Positions 1 to 6,420 of a stretch of 46,851 bases of DNA are shown one piece after another. Positions within the stretch are counted from its first letter, which is position 1; every line of letters starts with the position of its first letter. The DNA comes from a virus. The stretch lies in the IMG/VR virus record IMGVR_UViG_3300042476_000542, positions 1 to 46,851 of that record. One strand, given 5' to 3'. The translations under genes and the position numbers were made by a program. The notes beneath the pieces are model-generated. The model was not told the DNA's origin. It searched no databases and saw only the letters and a program-made list of their open reading frames with translations.

Positions 1-129
1 GTGAAGTTCAAAAACGAGGCCGAGGCGACCAAGTGCCTGCGCGACACGCTGGCGTCGGTGATCGAACTCAAAACGCCGGAACCGAGCGTGGTTCCGGTTT
101 CATCGCATGATGCTGCGAGGACTGTGTAG
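1..129 (+). CDS. C-terminal end of an unidentified protein (truncated by window edge)
   Basis: An open frame from base 1 ends at a TAG at 127-129 and encodes the last 42 residues of a protein whose start may lie outside the window. The first codon is GTG, so base 1 could also be a start, but nothing upstream is visible to test that. The visible part is charged (FKNEAEATKCL) and then Pro/Val-rich; I recognise no family. It is followed by the methyltransferase gene in the same direction. Confidence 0.45.
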   Translation: MKFKNEAEATKCLRDTLASVIELKTPEPSVVPVSSHDAARTV

Positions 130-182
130 CGATGAAGCTCAAGGGATGCACCGGGAACGCGCTCCGAAACGGGACTGACTTC

Positions 183-1199
183 ATGACTACCAACACGCCT
201 CCTCAACTGAACGCCAGGGTGCCGTCCGTATCATCCGCTGGTTCGGAGCCGGATTTAGTCGGCGCGAGCACACGATGCGATGGGAGCCGTGGCGGTGCGC
301 GTGGTGTGCGGTCGGATTCAGATTTGGCACCGGACAAGAGGCCCAATGGAGTCAGCGTGGCGCTTGCTTCCGCGCAAGGTAGTCCGGTGCCATTCACTTT
401 GCTGGCTGGCGACTGCCGCGAGACTTTGCGCGGGCTGCCGGCCGCGTGCGCGCAATGCTGCGTGACCTCGCCGCCATACTGGAATCTCCGCGACTACGGG
501 CACGCCGACCAAATCGGGCAGGAGGCGACGCCAGAGGAATACGTTGCCAGTCTCGTGAAGGTGTTTCGCGAAGTCCGGCGGGTGCTCGCGCCCGATGGGA
601 CACTGTGGCTGAACCTCGGAGATACCTACTGGAAGAAGCAACTCGTCGGCATCCCGTGGCGCGTGGCGCTTGCTTTGCAGGCGGATTCGTGGTGGCTGCG
701 CTCGGAAATCATCTGGCATAAAGAAAACGCGATGCCGGAGAGCACGACGGACCGGCCAAGTCGTAGCCACGAAACAATCTTTCTGTTCGGTGCCTCCGAG
801 AGCTACCGTTACGACGCAGAAGCAATCAAAGAGCCGATCCAGTCAGACCGCGCGCCGAGCCGAAAGGCGAAGGCCACTGGCGCGGGGCACTCCGAACTTC
901 GAGGAGGCACACCCTACGACGGGAGCGGGACGCATCGCAACCGCCGCACGGTCTGGACGGTGCCAACGGCACCGTATCCGAATGCTCACTTCGCCGTTTA
1001 TCCGGCGACTCTCATCGCGCCTTGTATCCTCGCCGGGAGTCAGCCCGGCGAGGTGGTGCTCGATCCTTTCGGCGGGAGTGGAACGACGGGAGCCACCGCG
1101 CTGACTCTCGGGAGAAAAACGATCCTGTGCGAACTCAACCCGGAATACGCGAAGCTCATCGAGCAACGCACGACAACCACCTTTGGATTGCCTCTATGA
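183..1199 (+). CDS. DNA methyltransferase, beta-class (N4-cytosine or N6-adenine)
   Basis: Predicted to transfer a methyl group from S-adenosylmethionine to an exocyclic amino group in DNA. The catalytic motif TSPPYWN lies near residue 95 and the AdoMet-binding motif LDPFGGSGTTG near residue 293; the order catalytic-then-binding is the beta arrangement. TSPPY is common in N4-cytosine enzymes, but specificity cannot be read from it. The catalytic domain begins around GDCRETL (near residue 79); the preceding residues form a Ser/Gly/Arg-rich leader that shares a motif with four other genes here. An in-frame ATG at 132 would add 17 residues; I prefer 183 because its leader, ACTGACTTCATGA, closely matches those before the genes at 2454 and 6066. 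No target-recognition domain is obvious, and no restriction endonuclease gene is adjacent, so it looks like an orphan phage methylase. The stop overlaps the next gene by ATGA. Confidence 0.88.
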   Translation: MTTNTPPQLNARVPSVSSAGSEPDLVGASTRCDGSRGGARGVRSDSDLAPDKRPNGVSVALASAQGSPVPFTLLAGDCRETLRGLPAACAQCCVTSPPYWNLRDYGHADQIGQEATPEEYVASLVKVFREVRRVLAPDGTLWLNLGDTYWKKQLVGIPWRVALALQADSWWLRSEIIWHKENAMPESTTDRPSRSHETIFLFGASESYRYDAEAIKEPIQSDRAPSRKAKATGAGHSELRGGTPYDGSGTHRNRRTVWTVPTAPYPNAHFAVYPATLIAPCILAGSQPGEVVLDPFGGSGTTGATALTLGRKTILCELNPEYAKLIEQRTTTTFGLPL

Positions 1200-1417
1200 A
1201 CCGTCCAAATTACGACAACGTAGCTGACGCAATACGCGGCGCAATGGCTAGGCTGTGCCGGGCTGTATCACGTCGAATGATGCCGGATGAACCAACGCCG
1301 GAAGATAGAATCGAGATGCTGGAGGCATACAAGGCGGCGTGCGCCTTGCTGGAGTCATGCCAGCCGAACGACAAGCTCTGCCGCGAGCAGGGCGGAAAGG
1401 ACTCCGATGGCAGGTGA
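1196..1417 (+). CDS. Small hypothetical protein (73 aa)
   Basis: The start ATG overlaps the methyltransferase stop as ATGA, which indicates translational coupling and fixes the start. The product is a short soluble protein with an acidic stretch (DEPTPEDRIEMLEAYKAA) likely to form a helix, and a Cys-containing C terminus. No family is recognised. Its place inside the modification block suggests an accessory role, but nothing more specific can be said. Confidence 0.65.
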   Translation: MNRPNYDNVADAIRGAMARLCRAVSRRMMPDEPTPEDRIEMLEAYKAACALLESCQPNDKLCREQGGKDSDGR

Positions 1418-1640
1418 ACCGCGGCGACATGGAGACGGCGCAGCGCATGGTTCGCTTCCTCGCCTACCCGCAAGACCTTGGGTTGCGAGCCAGCAATACT
1501 CCATGCGCTTCATCCTCTCGCAAGACAACGAAATTCTCTGGCGGTGTGACTTCGTGCCGATGCCGGTACTCAAGGCAATGGTGGACGCCGCCAATGCAGC
1601 AATGGAAGCGAACGCAAAGCTCTGCAACTCGCGCCCATGA
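1407..1640 (+). CDS. Small hypothetical ORF, start uncertain
   Basis: A frame from ATG 1407 runs to a TGA that overlaps the next start by ATGA, so the 3' end fits the operon's coupling pattern. Only the last 45 residues, from ATG 1503 (MRFILSQDNEILW onward), look like normal protein; the first part is Arg/Pro-rich and may be read-through of repeat-like DNA. The alternative is a gene spanning only 1503-1640. No domain is recognised. Confidence 0.4.
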   Translation: MAGEPRRHGDGAAHGSLPRLPARPWVASQQYSMRFILSQDNEILWRCDFVPMPVLKAMVDAANAAMEANAKLCNSRP

Positions 1641-2440
1641 AACCGTCCGCCTTCACGCAAGATGCACCGCGCGTGTTTGCTGATGCGGCTGGTTCCCCGA
1701 CTCTTGGTGAAATTACCATCGACACGGGATCGGAACTGCCTCTTGGAGCGGGGGGTGCATCTGTTGTGCTCGCAGACCCGCCGTGGGCGTATGAATCGAA
1801 TGGCGCTCCCGCAAGTGCGCGGCCAAGTCTCGAACGTGGTGAGAAGCCGCACAGCGTCGAACACTACTACGGAACGCTGACGGCGGAACAAATCGCCGCG
1901 ATGCCGGTCGCTGACATGGCCGCGCCTGACTCCGTGCTGTTCCTGTGGGCGACGGTGCCGCTACTGCCGGAAGCCTTCATGGTGATGAAGGCGTGGGGAT
2001 ACCGATACAAGACGATGCTGACGTGGCACAAGCTGAACGGGAAGGGCATGGGCTATTGGTTCCGTGGCGTGACTGAGCACTTGCTTCTTGGCGTGCGCGG
2101 GAACGTGAAGGCGTTCCGGTCGCTGCAAAGGAATCTCATCGAATGCAAGGTGGGGAGGCACTCGGCCAAGCCGGACCAGTTCCACGAACTCATCGAAAAA
2201 GTGTGCGCGCCTCCGTATCTCGAATTGTTCTCGCGGCGTGCGCGTCCCGGCTGGTCGCACTTCGGGAACCAAGTGGAGCACGATCTATTTTCCGGCGTCG
2301 GCTTCGAGGAATGCGTGCCCGGTCTTCCGAAGGGTAGCGCCGACCCTCGGCACTCTGAGTCGGGGAACGCAGAAGTCAGCGAGCGCGGGCCGCTGGCGTC
2401 CACAAGCACAACAGGCGAAACCCGCGATTCGCTGCACTGA
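1637..2440 (+). CDS. MT-A70-family N6-adenine methyltransferase
   Basis: Predicted to methylate adenine N6 using S-adenosylmethionine. The DPPW catalytic motif is at residues 47-50 (VVLADPPWAY), followed by the FLWATVPLLPEAF segment and by GYWFRGVTEHLLLGVRG, typical of short phage and bacterial MT-A70 enzymes, and the usual RPGWSHFGNQVE end near residue 215. Two things are odd. The first 40 or so residues are a variable leader containing VFADAAGS, shared with the gene at 4600. The last 45 or so residues lie beyond the usual family end and are encoded by a repeat that recurs at 5602-5666. The catalytic core is intact. Starts by ATGA overlap. Confidence 0.9.
   Translation: MKPSAFTQDAPRVFADAAGSPTLGEITIDTGSELPLGAGGASVVLADPPWAYESNGAPASARPSLERGEKPHSVEHYYGTLTAEQIAAMPVADMAAPDSVLFLWATVPLLPEAFMVMKAWGYRYKTMLTWHKLNGKGMGYWFRGVTEHLLLGVRGNVKAFRSLQRNLIECKVGRHSAKPDQFHELIEKVCAPPYLELFSRRARPGWSHFGNQVEHDLFSGVGFEECVPGLPKGSADPRHSESGNAEVSERGPLASTSTTGETRDSLH
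2303..2368. repeat. About 65-bp REP-like repeat, copy 1
   Basis: Nearly identical to 5602-5666, differing only in a few bases after GGAATGCGTG. It contains an imperfect stem, CCGAAGGGT pairing with ACCCTCGG with one bulged base, followed by ACTC-T-GAGT. This copy is read through by the 3' end of the MT-A70 gene. The following bases GGGGAACGCAGAAG resemble those after copy 2. Confidence 0.8.
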
Positions 2441-2453
2441 TTGGTTCGACTTT

Positions 2454-3065
2454 ATGACCTACGAATTTTGTCCAAAATGCAATTCCCGCCCGTGCCAGTG
2501 TGCGGAAGAAAGTAAATCGCTCTACAAAGAGCGGTCTCACGGTTCCTTTGGAACATTTGAAATCGAGATAACTGTCGGCGCAACCAAGCTGCCTGACCTC
2601 AACCAAAAGGAAATCTCATACGCGGCTTACGATGCCGTCAAGCTAGTGAAGGCCGCAGTGATGGCTGCTGTAGTTCGAGACAACCCGGAGGCAAAGGAGC
2701 GTGCAAAAAACGAACGTCGTGAACTGCTCGCTCTATTCTCGGAGCCAATTCACGCGGAAGAAATCCCCAACGGCTATTGCTCAGACTGGTGCTGTAAGCA
2801 TCTGCCGTGGTTTGTTGTCACAACCAAGGCGGGACGATTCACAATCGGATGGCGAAAGCACGTCATTGAAATCAACTGGAAGGCTGTGGATGGGGCTGGC
2901 ACCGCCGAGGATTTGTTTGCCGCCGAGAATGTCACGAAAGACAAGACCATGATTCACGCTTGGAGCCTTGATGATGCACGTCGCTACATCGCGTCAATCG
3001 TAGTGAGCACCGAGAAGTCGAACGCCGGGCTTCACCAACGCGCCGAGGACGCGCCCCCGCAATGA
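2454..3065 (+). CDS. Hypothetical protein with N-terminal Cys cluster (203 aa)
   Basis: Starts at ATG 2454 within the leader CGACTTTATGA, shared in form with the starts at 183 and 6066; the longer upstream frame overlaps the MT-A70 gene and is not protein-like. The N terminus has a compact Cys cluster (CPKCNSRPCQC, residues 6-16) suited to metal binding, and a second Cys-rich segment, YCSDWCCKHL, lies mid-protein. The remainder looks like a mixed alpha/beta domain (FVVTTKAGRFTIGW). Family unknown. Ends by ATGA overlap with the next gene. Confidence 0.72.
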   Translation: MTYEFCPKCNSRPCQCAEESKSLYKERSHGSFGTFEIEITVGATKLPDLNQKEISYAAYDAVKLVKAAVMAAVVRDNPEAKERAKNERRELLALFSEPIHAEEIPNGYCSDWCCKHLPWFVVTTKAGRFTIGWRKHVIEINWKAVDGAGTAEDLFAAENVTKDKTMIHAWSLDDARRYIASIVVSTEKSNAGLHQRAEDAPPQ

Positions 3066-3724
3066 AGCCGCCTATCCAATCCGAACCGGAGCTTTTCAGC
3101 ACGACGCCAGGCGCGTTTGGTGCAAGCCCTGGTTCTCCGCCCGATTTAGAGCCGCCCGTGGCAGCAGAGTTGGCGGGGAGTGGGAGGCCATACATGGTTC
3201 CGATGACGCTCCGAAAGGCGAATGATTTCGTCGCGCAGCACCACAGGCACAACGGCCGCACCGCACGCAACGGAGGCAAGTGGTCTGCCGGCGTGGCGGT
3301 GGATGGTCGGCTTGTGGGGGTCGCGATAGTCGGAAACCCGCTCTCGGCGACACTGATGGATGGATGGACGGCGGAGGTTCTCCGCGTCTGCACGATAGAG
3401 CCCGCGCCGAAGGGAACGTGCTCGATGCTGTATGCCGCGTGCTGGCGAGCGTGGGAGGCAATGGGGGGACGGCGGATGATTACGTACACCCTCGAAACGG
3501 AAAGCGGCGCGTCTTTGCGGGGGGCAGGCTGGCGGGTGGTGGGGAAGACGAAGCCCGTAAAGGATGGTTGGCGGAAGGATGACCACCTGAATGAAAAGCG
3601 GACTCACAGCCCGGTGATGCTCGAAGTGAAAAACCGCTGGCAAAAAACCGCATCTACTCACAACGGCGCTGAGGCGGAGAACGTCGCGGTGAGCGACAAA
3701 GCCGCGCCGGGAGGGACGCCATGA
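3062..3724 (+). CDS. XF1762-type / Mom-like GNAT-fold protein
   Basis: The core from about residue 45 (MTLRKANDFVAQHHRH) through VAIVGNPLSATLMDG, TAEVLRVCTIEPAPKG, CSMLYAACWRAWEAMGGRRMITYT and LRGAGWRVVG matches the pattern I know for phage XF1762-type proteins. These resemble GNAT acyltransferases and are often compared with the Mu DNA-modification protein Mom. The chemical activity is not established by sequence. The first 44 residues are a Pro/Gly-rich leader (GAFGASPGSPPDLEPP) with the motif shared by neighbouring genes; ATG 3194 could start a leaderless core. The C-terminal end is also repeat-like. Neighbours are methylases and another GNAT protein, consistent with a DNA base-modification role. 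Confidence 0.8.
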   Translation: MKPPIQSEPELFSTTPGAFGASPGSPPDLEPPVAAELAGSGRPYMVPMTLRKANDFVAQHHRHNGRTARNGGKWSAGVAVDGRLVGVAIVGNPLSATLMDGWTAEVLRVCTIEPAPKGTCSMLYAACWRAWEAMGGRRMITYTLETESGASLRGAGWRVVGKTKPVKDGWRKDDHLNEKRTHSPVMLEVKNRWQKTASTHNGAEAENVAVSDKAAPGGTP

Positions 3725-3930
3725 GCACGCAAGACGTTACCGGCGCGGATTTGTTCGCTCCACTGCGTGGTTCTGGGAACCCCGAACTAGAGCCGGGCGT
3801 CGAGCGCACAAGTGATGCGGTGCGGAGCGGAGTGGGCGGAGATTCTAAACCAAAGCGCCTGCGCCTATCTGGAAAAATGATCGTCATAGACATAACGCCC
3901 GAAGAACCCGAAGAAGATGAGCAACCCTGA
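3721..3930 (+). CDS. Small acidic-tailed hypothetical protein (69 aa)
   Basis: Starts by ATGA overlap with the previous stop. About two thirds of the protein is the shared leader (LFAPLRGSGNPELEPG, then a Gly/Ser-rich stretch). The unique part is a short C-terminal segment, KMIVIDITPEEPEEDEQ, with a beta-strand-like run and an acidic tail. It overlaps the next gene by 14 nt. The function is unknown; it may be the remnant of a larger gene whose body was lost, leaving the leader. Confidence 0.55.
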   Translation: MSTQDVTGADLFAPLRGSGNPELEPGVERTSDAVRSGVGGDSKPKRLRLSGKMIVIDITPEEPEEDEQP

Positions 3931-4603
3931 TTTCCAAATTGTGAAGGTGCATCCGCACCTGATTTCCTTCGTGGACGGTCTGCAAAGGAAGAACGCCGAG
4001 GCGCTGAGCTTCTACCCGAAATGCGTATTCGAGCGCGAGTCGGAGAATGGGCGAATCTTCCTTGGGATGCTCAACGGTGAGCCGTGCGGGTATCTCTACG
4101 TCGGCGCGCAAGGGGCGGACGTGAAGTGCCATCAAGTGTGCATCGAATACGACGCGCGGCGGCGACTCTACGGGGCCGCGCTGGTGGCGGCGATGGAGGA
4201 ATACGCGGAGGGCGCTTGCACGCTGACGCTTCGCTGCGGGTTCGACCTCGACGCGAATACGTTTTGGGCGGAGATGGGGTATCAGTGCATCGGCGTGCAG
4301 GACGGTGGAATCCGGCGCATGAGAAAAATCAACGTGTGGCGCAAGGCGATGCAAATCGAACTGTTCGCGGATGCCTCCGTGGTGCCAGCCGTAGGGAAAA
4401 CTGACGCCTCTGTGTGGCGCAAGAATAAGCAGACCGGACTCGTCACGCAGTTCATTCGCGGCAAAAGGATGCGCGACTATCGCGCACTCATTGTGGGCGG
4501 CGGGGGTGCGGAGCAGGTGGCGAACGTGATAGAGCGTGAGTCGGAGAGCGGCGCGGGTTCCCAGAACGGGGAGCACAGCAACACGCCGGAACCACGCGCA
4601 TGA
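3917..4603 (+). CDS. GNAT-family acyltransferase-like protein (possibly Mom-like)
   Basis: The fold order fits a GNAT domain: FLGMLNGEPCGYLYVG (beta strands), KCHQVCIEYDARRRLYGAALVAAMEEYAEG (central strand, then acyl-CoA-binding loop and helix), then CTLTLRCGFDLDANTFWAEMGYQCIG (terminal strands). GNAT proteins transfer acyl groups from acyl-CoA, while Mu Mom uses the fold to modify adenine. The loop has Arg-Arg-x-Tyr-Gly instead of the usual Q/R-x-x-G-x-G/A, so activity is uncertain. After it come a basic segment (RRMRKINVWRKAM) and a Gly-rich, repeat-like C-terminal tail. It lies directly between an XF1762-type gene and the PP-loop gene and ends by ATGA overlap. Confidence 0.68.
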   Translation: MSNPDFQIVKVHPHLISFVDGLQRKNAEALSFYPKCVFERESENGRIFLGMLNGEPCGYLYVGAQGADVKCHQVCIEYDARRRLYGAALVAAMEEYAEGACTLTLRCGFDLDANTFWAEMGYQCIGVQDGGIRRMRKINVWRKAMQIELFADASVVPAVGKTDASVWRKNKQTGLVTQFIRGKRMRDYRALIVGGGGAEQVANVIERESESGAGSQNGEHSNTPEPRA

Positions 4604-5577
4604 GCACGACACCTGAGATCCTCACTCCGCACGGCAGCACACCAACAGGCGTGTTTGCTGATGCGGCTGGTTATCTTTCCGCCGTTGAAGTTCACGACCC
4701 TGCCACGAAGCAGAGTGCATCTTTGGAGCGGGGGGATTCTAAAGCAAAAGCCGAAGGGCCAATTCACATCATCTCGCTCGGCGCTGGCGTGCAAAGCAGC
4801 ACGATGGCACTGATGGCTGCGCACGGTGAAATCACGCCGATGCCGGTCGCTGCGGTGTTCGCGGACACGCAAGCCGAGCCGCAGAGCGTGTATCGCTGGC
4901 TGGAGTGGTTGGAGCCTCGCCTGCCGTTCCCGGTGATTCGCGTGACGAAAGGCGACATGACGCACGCCAGCCTGCACTCGCGCACGAAGCGCGATGGCTC
5001 CGGGACGTGGACGAAAAGCCTCATCCCGGCCTTCGTGAAAAACCGGAACGGCACGCGCGGAATCATGGGGCGTGCCTGCACATGGGATTACAAGGTCTGC
5101 CAGTTGGAGAAGGCCGCTCGAAAACTCGCCGGAATCAAGCGCGGGCAAAAGACCGTGGGCGTGGTGCAATGGATCGGAATCAGCCTCGACGAAGCGCACC
5201 GAATGAAGCCCTCGCGCAAACCGTGGTCTGAACATCGCTGGCCGCTGATAGACGCGGGAATGAAGCGCCACGACTGCCTGCGCTGGATGGCGGCGAAGGG
5301 ATACCCCGCTCCGCCGCGCTCCGCGTGCGTCTATTGCCCGTTTCACAGCGACGCCGAATGGCGGCGCTTGCGCGACTCGGAGCCGGAAGAATTTGCGCGC
5401 GCTGTGCAATTCGAGCGGGACTTGCAACGCACGAAAGCCGCGAGCGACAACATGGGCGGCATCCCGTTCTTGCATTCGTCGCTCAAGCCATTGGACGAAG
5501 TTGATTTGACGACGGACATCGAACGCGGACAGGGCGAGATGTTCGGAAACGACTGCACGGGGCTTTGCGGCGTATGA
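4600..5577 (+). CDS. PP-loop ATPase, PAPS-reductase-like (adenine nucleotide alpha-hydrolase fold)
   Basis: The PP-loop SLGAGVQSS (near residue 59) binds ATP or an adenylated substrate. It is followed by VFADTQAEPQSVYRWL, the ACTWDYKV segment, and paired cysteines in SACVYCPFHSDAEW and CTGLCG that could hold a metal or act in sulfur chemistry. This architecture recurs in phage PAPS-reductase-family proteins; such enzymes activate substrates by adenylation, and sulfate reduction is unlikely here because no other sulfur-assimilation gene is present. The first 55 or so residues are a leader with GVFADAAG, sharing a 24-nt identical stretch with the MT-A70 gene. Its company of methylases and GNAT proteins suggests a role in nucleotide or base modification (inference). 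Confidence 0.85.
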   Translation: MSTTPEILTPHGSTPTGVFADAAGYLSAVEVHDPATKQSASLERGDSKAKAEGPIHIISLGAGVQSSTMALMAAHGEITPMPVAAVFADTQAEPQSVYRWLEWLEPRLPFPVIRVTKGDMTHASLHSRTKRDGSGTWTKSLIPAFVKNRNGTRGIMGRACTWDYKVCQLEKAARKLAGIKRGQKTVGVVQWIGISLDEAHRMKPSRKPWSEHRWPLIDAGMKRHDCLRWMAAKGYPAPPRSACVYCPFHSDAEWRRLRDSEPEEFARAVQFERDLQRTKAASDNMGGIPFLHSSLKPLDEVDLTTDIERGQGEMFGNDCTGLCGV

Positions 5578-5601
5578 CTCGTGCAACCGCCAGCGTCCGC
5601 T

Positions 5602-5666
5602 TTCGAGGAATGCGTGTGGGGCTTCCGAAGGGTAGCGCCGACCCTCGGCACTCTGAGTCGGGGAAC
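5602..5666. repeat. About 65-bp REP-like repeat, copy 2
   Basis: Second copy of the 2303-2368 repeat, here intergenic, starting 24 nt after the PP-loop gene stop. The same bulged stem (CCGAAGGGT with ACCCTCGG) and ACTC-T-GAGT are present. It is followed by GGGGAACAATCAAGCTCAG, related to GGCTAACGAAAAGCTCACC at about 6008. Confidence 0.8.
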
Positions 5667-5731
5667 AATCAAGCTCAGAGACCGCGAGCCGGGAGCGGGG
5701 CATCTGAAACAATACCGGCATCCAAAATACC

Positions 5732-6004
5732 ATGAAACACCGAATCCAAACCGCCAAGCTCGCGGTTCTCTGCAGCGCCTTGTTAGCCCTTGGCGCTTGC
5801 TCGAAAGACCCAATCAGCAAGGCCGGAACGAACAATCCTGAAATCACCGTTGAACTCCTATTCGAGAAGGACGGCGTGAAGGTCTATCGCTTCACGGACT
5901 CGGGTAGAAGCATCTACTACACCGATGCGCGTGGGCGCACGGACTGGTCAGTGAACCAAGGCAAGAACGGCGTCCGTCACTTCGGCGTGGAGACAGCGCA
6001 ATGA
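5732..6004 (+). CDS. Small secreted lipoprotein, DUF4884-like
   Basis: The N terminus is a classic lipoprotein signal: a basic start (MKHRIQTAK), a hydrophobic core (LAVLCSALLAL) and lipobox LGAC with Cys23 as the lipidated residue. The mature part (ITVELLFEKDGVKVYRFTDSG then SIYYTDARGRTDW) resembles small DUF4884-type proteins of bacteria; the assignment is from memory of the pattern. It is expected at the cell envelope. It is unusual inside a phage modification operon and could be a morphon (superinfection exclusion) or a host-derived gene; it does not look like an Rz1 spanin, which is Pro-rich. Confidence 0.7.
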   Translation: MKHRIQTAKLAVLCSALLALGACSKDPISKAGTNNPEITVELLFEKDGVKVYRFTDSGRSIYYTDARGRTDWSVNQGKNGVRHFGVETAQ

Positions 6005-6065
6005 AAAGGGCTAACGAAAAGCTCACCGACGCGCCGAGATAGCGCCTCGCAAACACACTGACTTT

Positions 6066-6314
6066 ATGAAAAAGAAAACCGTCAAAAACACGAAGAAGGC
6101 GCGTTCGAGTGCAGCGCATGGTTCGGCGATTCCCGCGTCGAAGCTACTACGAGCCGAAGCAACCCGCCTCGACGTGCTGAAACACGCGATGCCAGATGCA
6201 GCCGAGGACATGATAGCGGCTCAGGTGTGGGCCTACAACATGGCGGCGGCATACCTCGACGCTCTAGGCGCGCCGGAGAAACTGGTGCGCTACGTGCCTT
6301 CGCCGAACAGATGA
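6066..6314 (+). CDS. Small hypothetical protein (82 aa)
   Basis: The start follows the leader ACACTGACTTTATGA, similar to those at 183 and 2454. It has a very basic N terminus (MKKKTVKNTKKARS) followed by a helical segment (EDMIAAQVWAYNMAAAYLDAL). The basic start suggests nucleic-acid contact, but no family is recognised. It ends by ATGA overlap with a 10-codon mini-ORF leading to the helicase gene. Confidence 0.6.
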   Translation: MKKKTVKNTKKARSSAAHGSAIPASKLLRAEATRLDVLKHAMPDAAEDMIAAQVWAYNMAAAYLDALGAPEKLVRYVPSPNR

Positions 6315-6343
6315 TTCCGCAGAAAAAAATCCGCATATCATGA
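6311..6343 (+). CDS. 10-codon mini-ORF, coupling bridge
   Basis: Encodes MIPQKKIRIS. Its ATG overlaps the upstream stop (ATGA) and its own TGA overlaps the next ATG (ATGA). A function for the peptide is doubtful; the arrangement would keep ribosomes coupled between genes. This is too short for codon statistics. Confidence 0.3.
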   Translation: MIPQKKIRIS

Positions 6344-6420
6344 AAAAGACAGAACTGATCGAACAGCTACAAATCGCGATTCGGCGCAAGCACTACAACT
6401 ACGCGACCGTGAACCAATGA
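6340..6420 (+). CDS. 26-aa small ORF upstream of the helicase
   Basis: Encodes MKKTELIEQLQIAIRRKHYNYATVNQ, a plausible amphipathic helix. It is held by ATGA overlaps on both sides: with the 10-codon ORF before it and with the helicase start after it. It could be a genuine microprotein or the remnant of a longer gene retained for translational coupling. Confidence 0.45.
   Translation: MKKTELIEQLQIAIRRKHYNYATVNQ

Noticed and set aside
4477-5847. A 456-codon antisense frame across the PP-loop gene
   Set aside because: It spans two real genes and a repeat on the other strand, and its product is low quality and Arg/His-rich.
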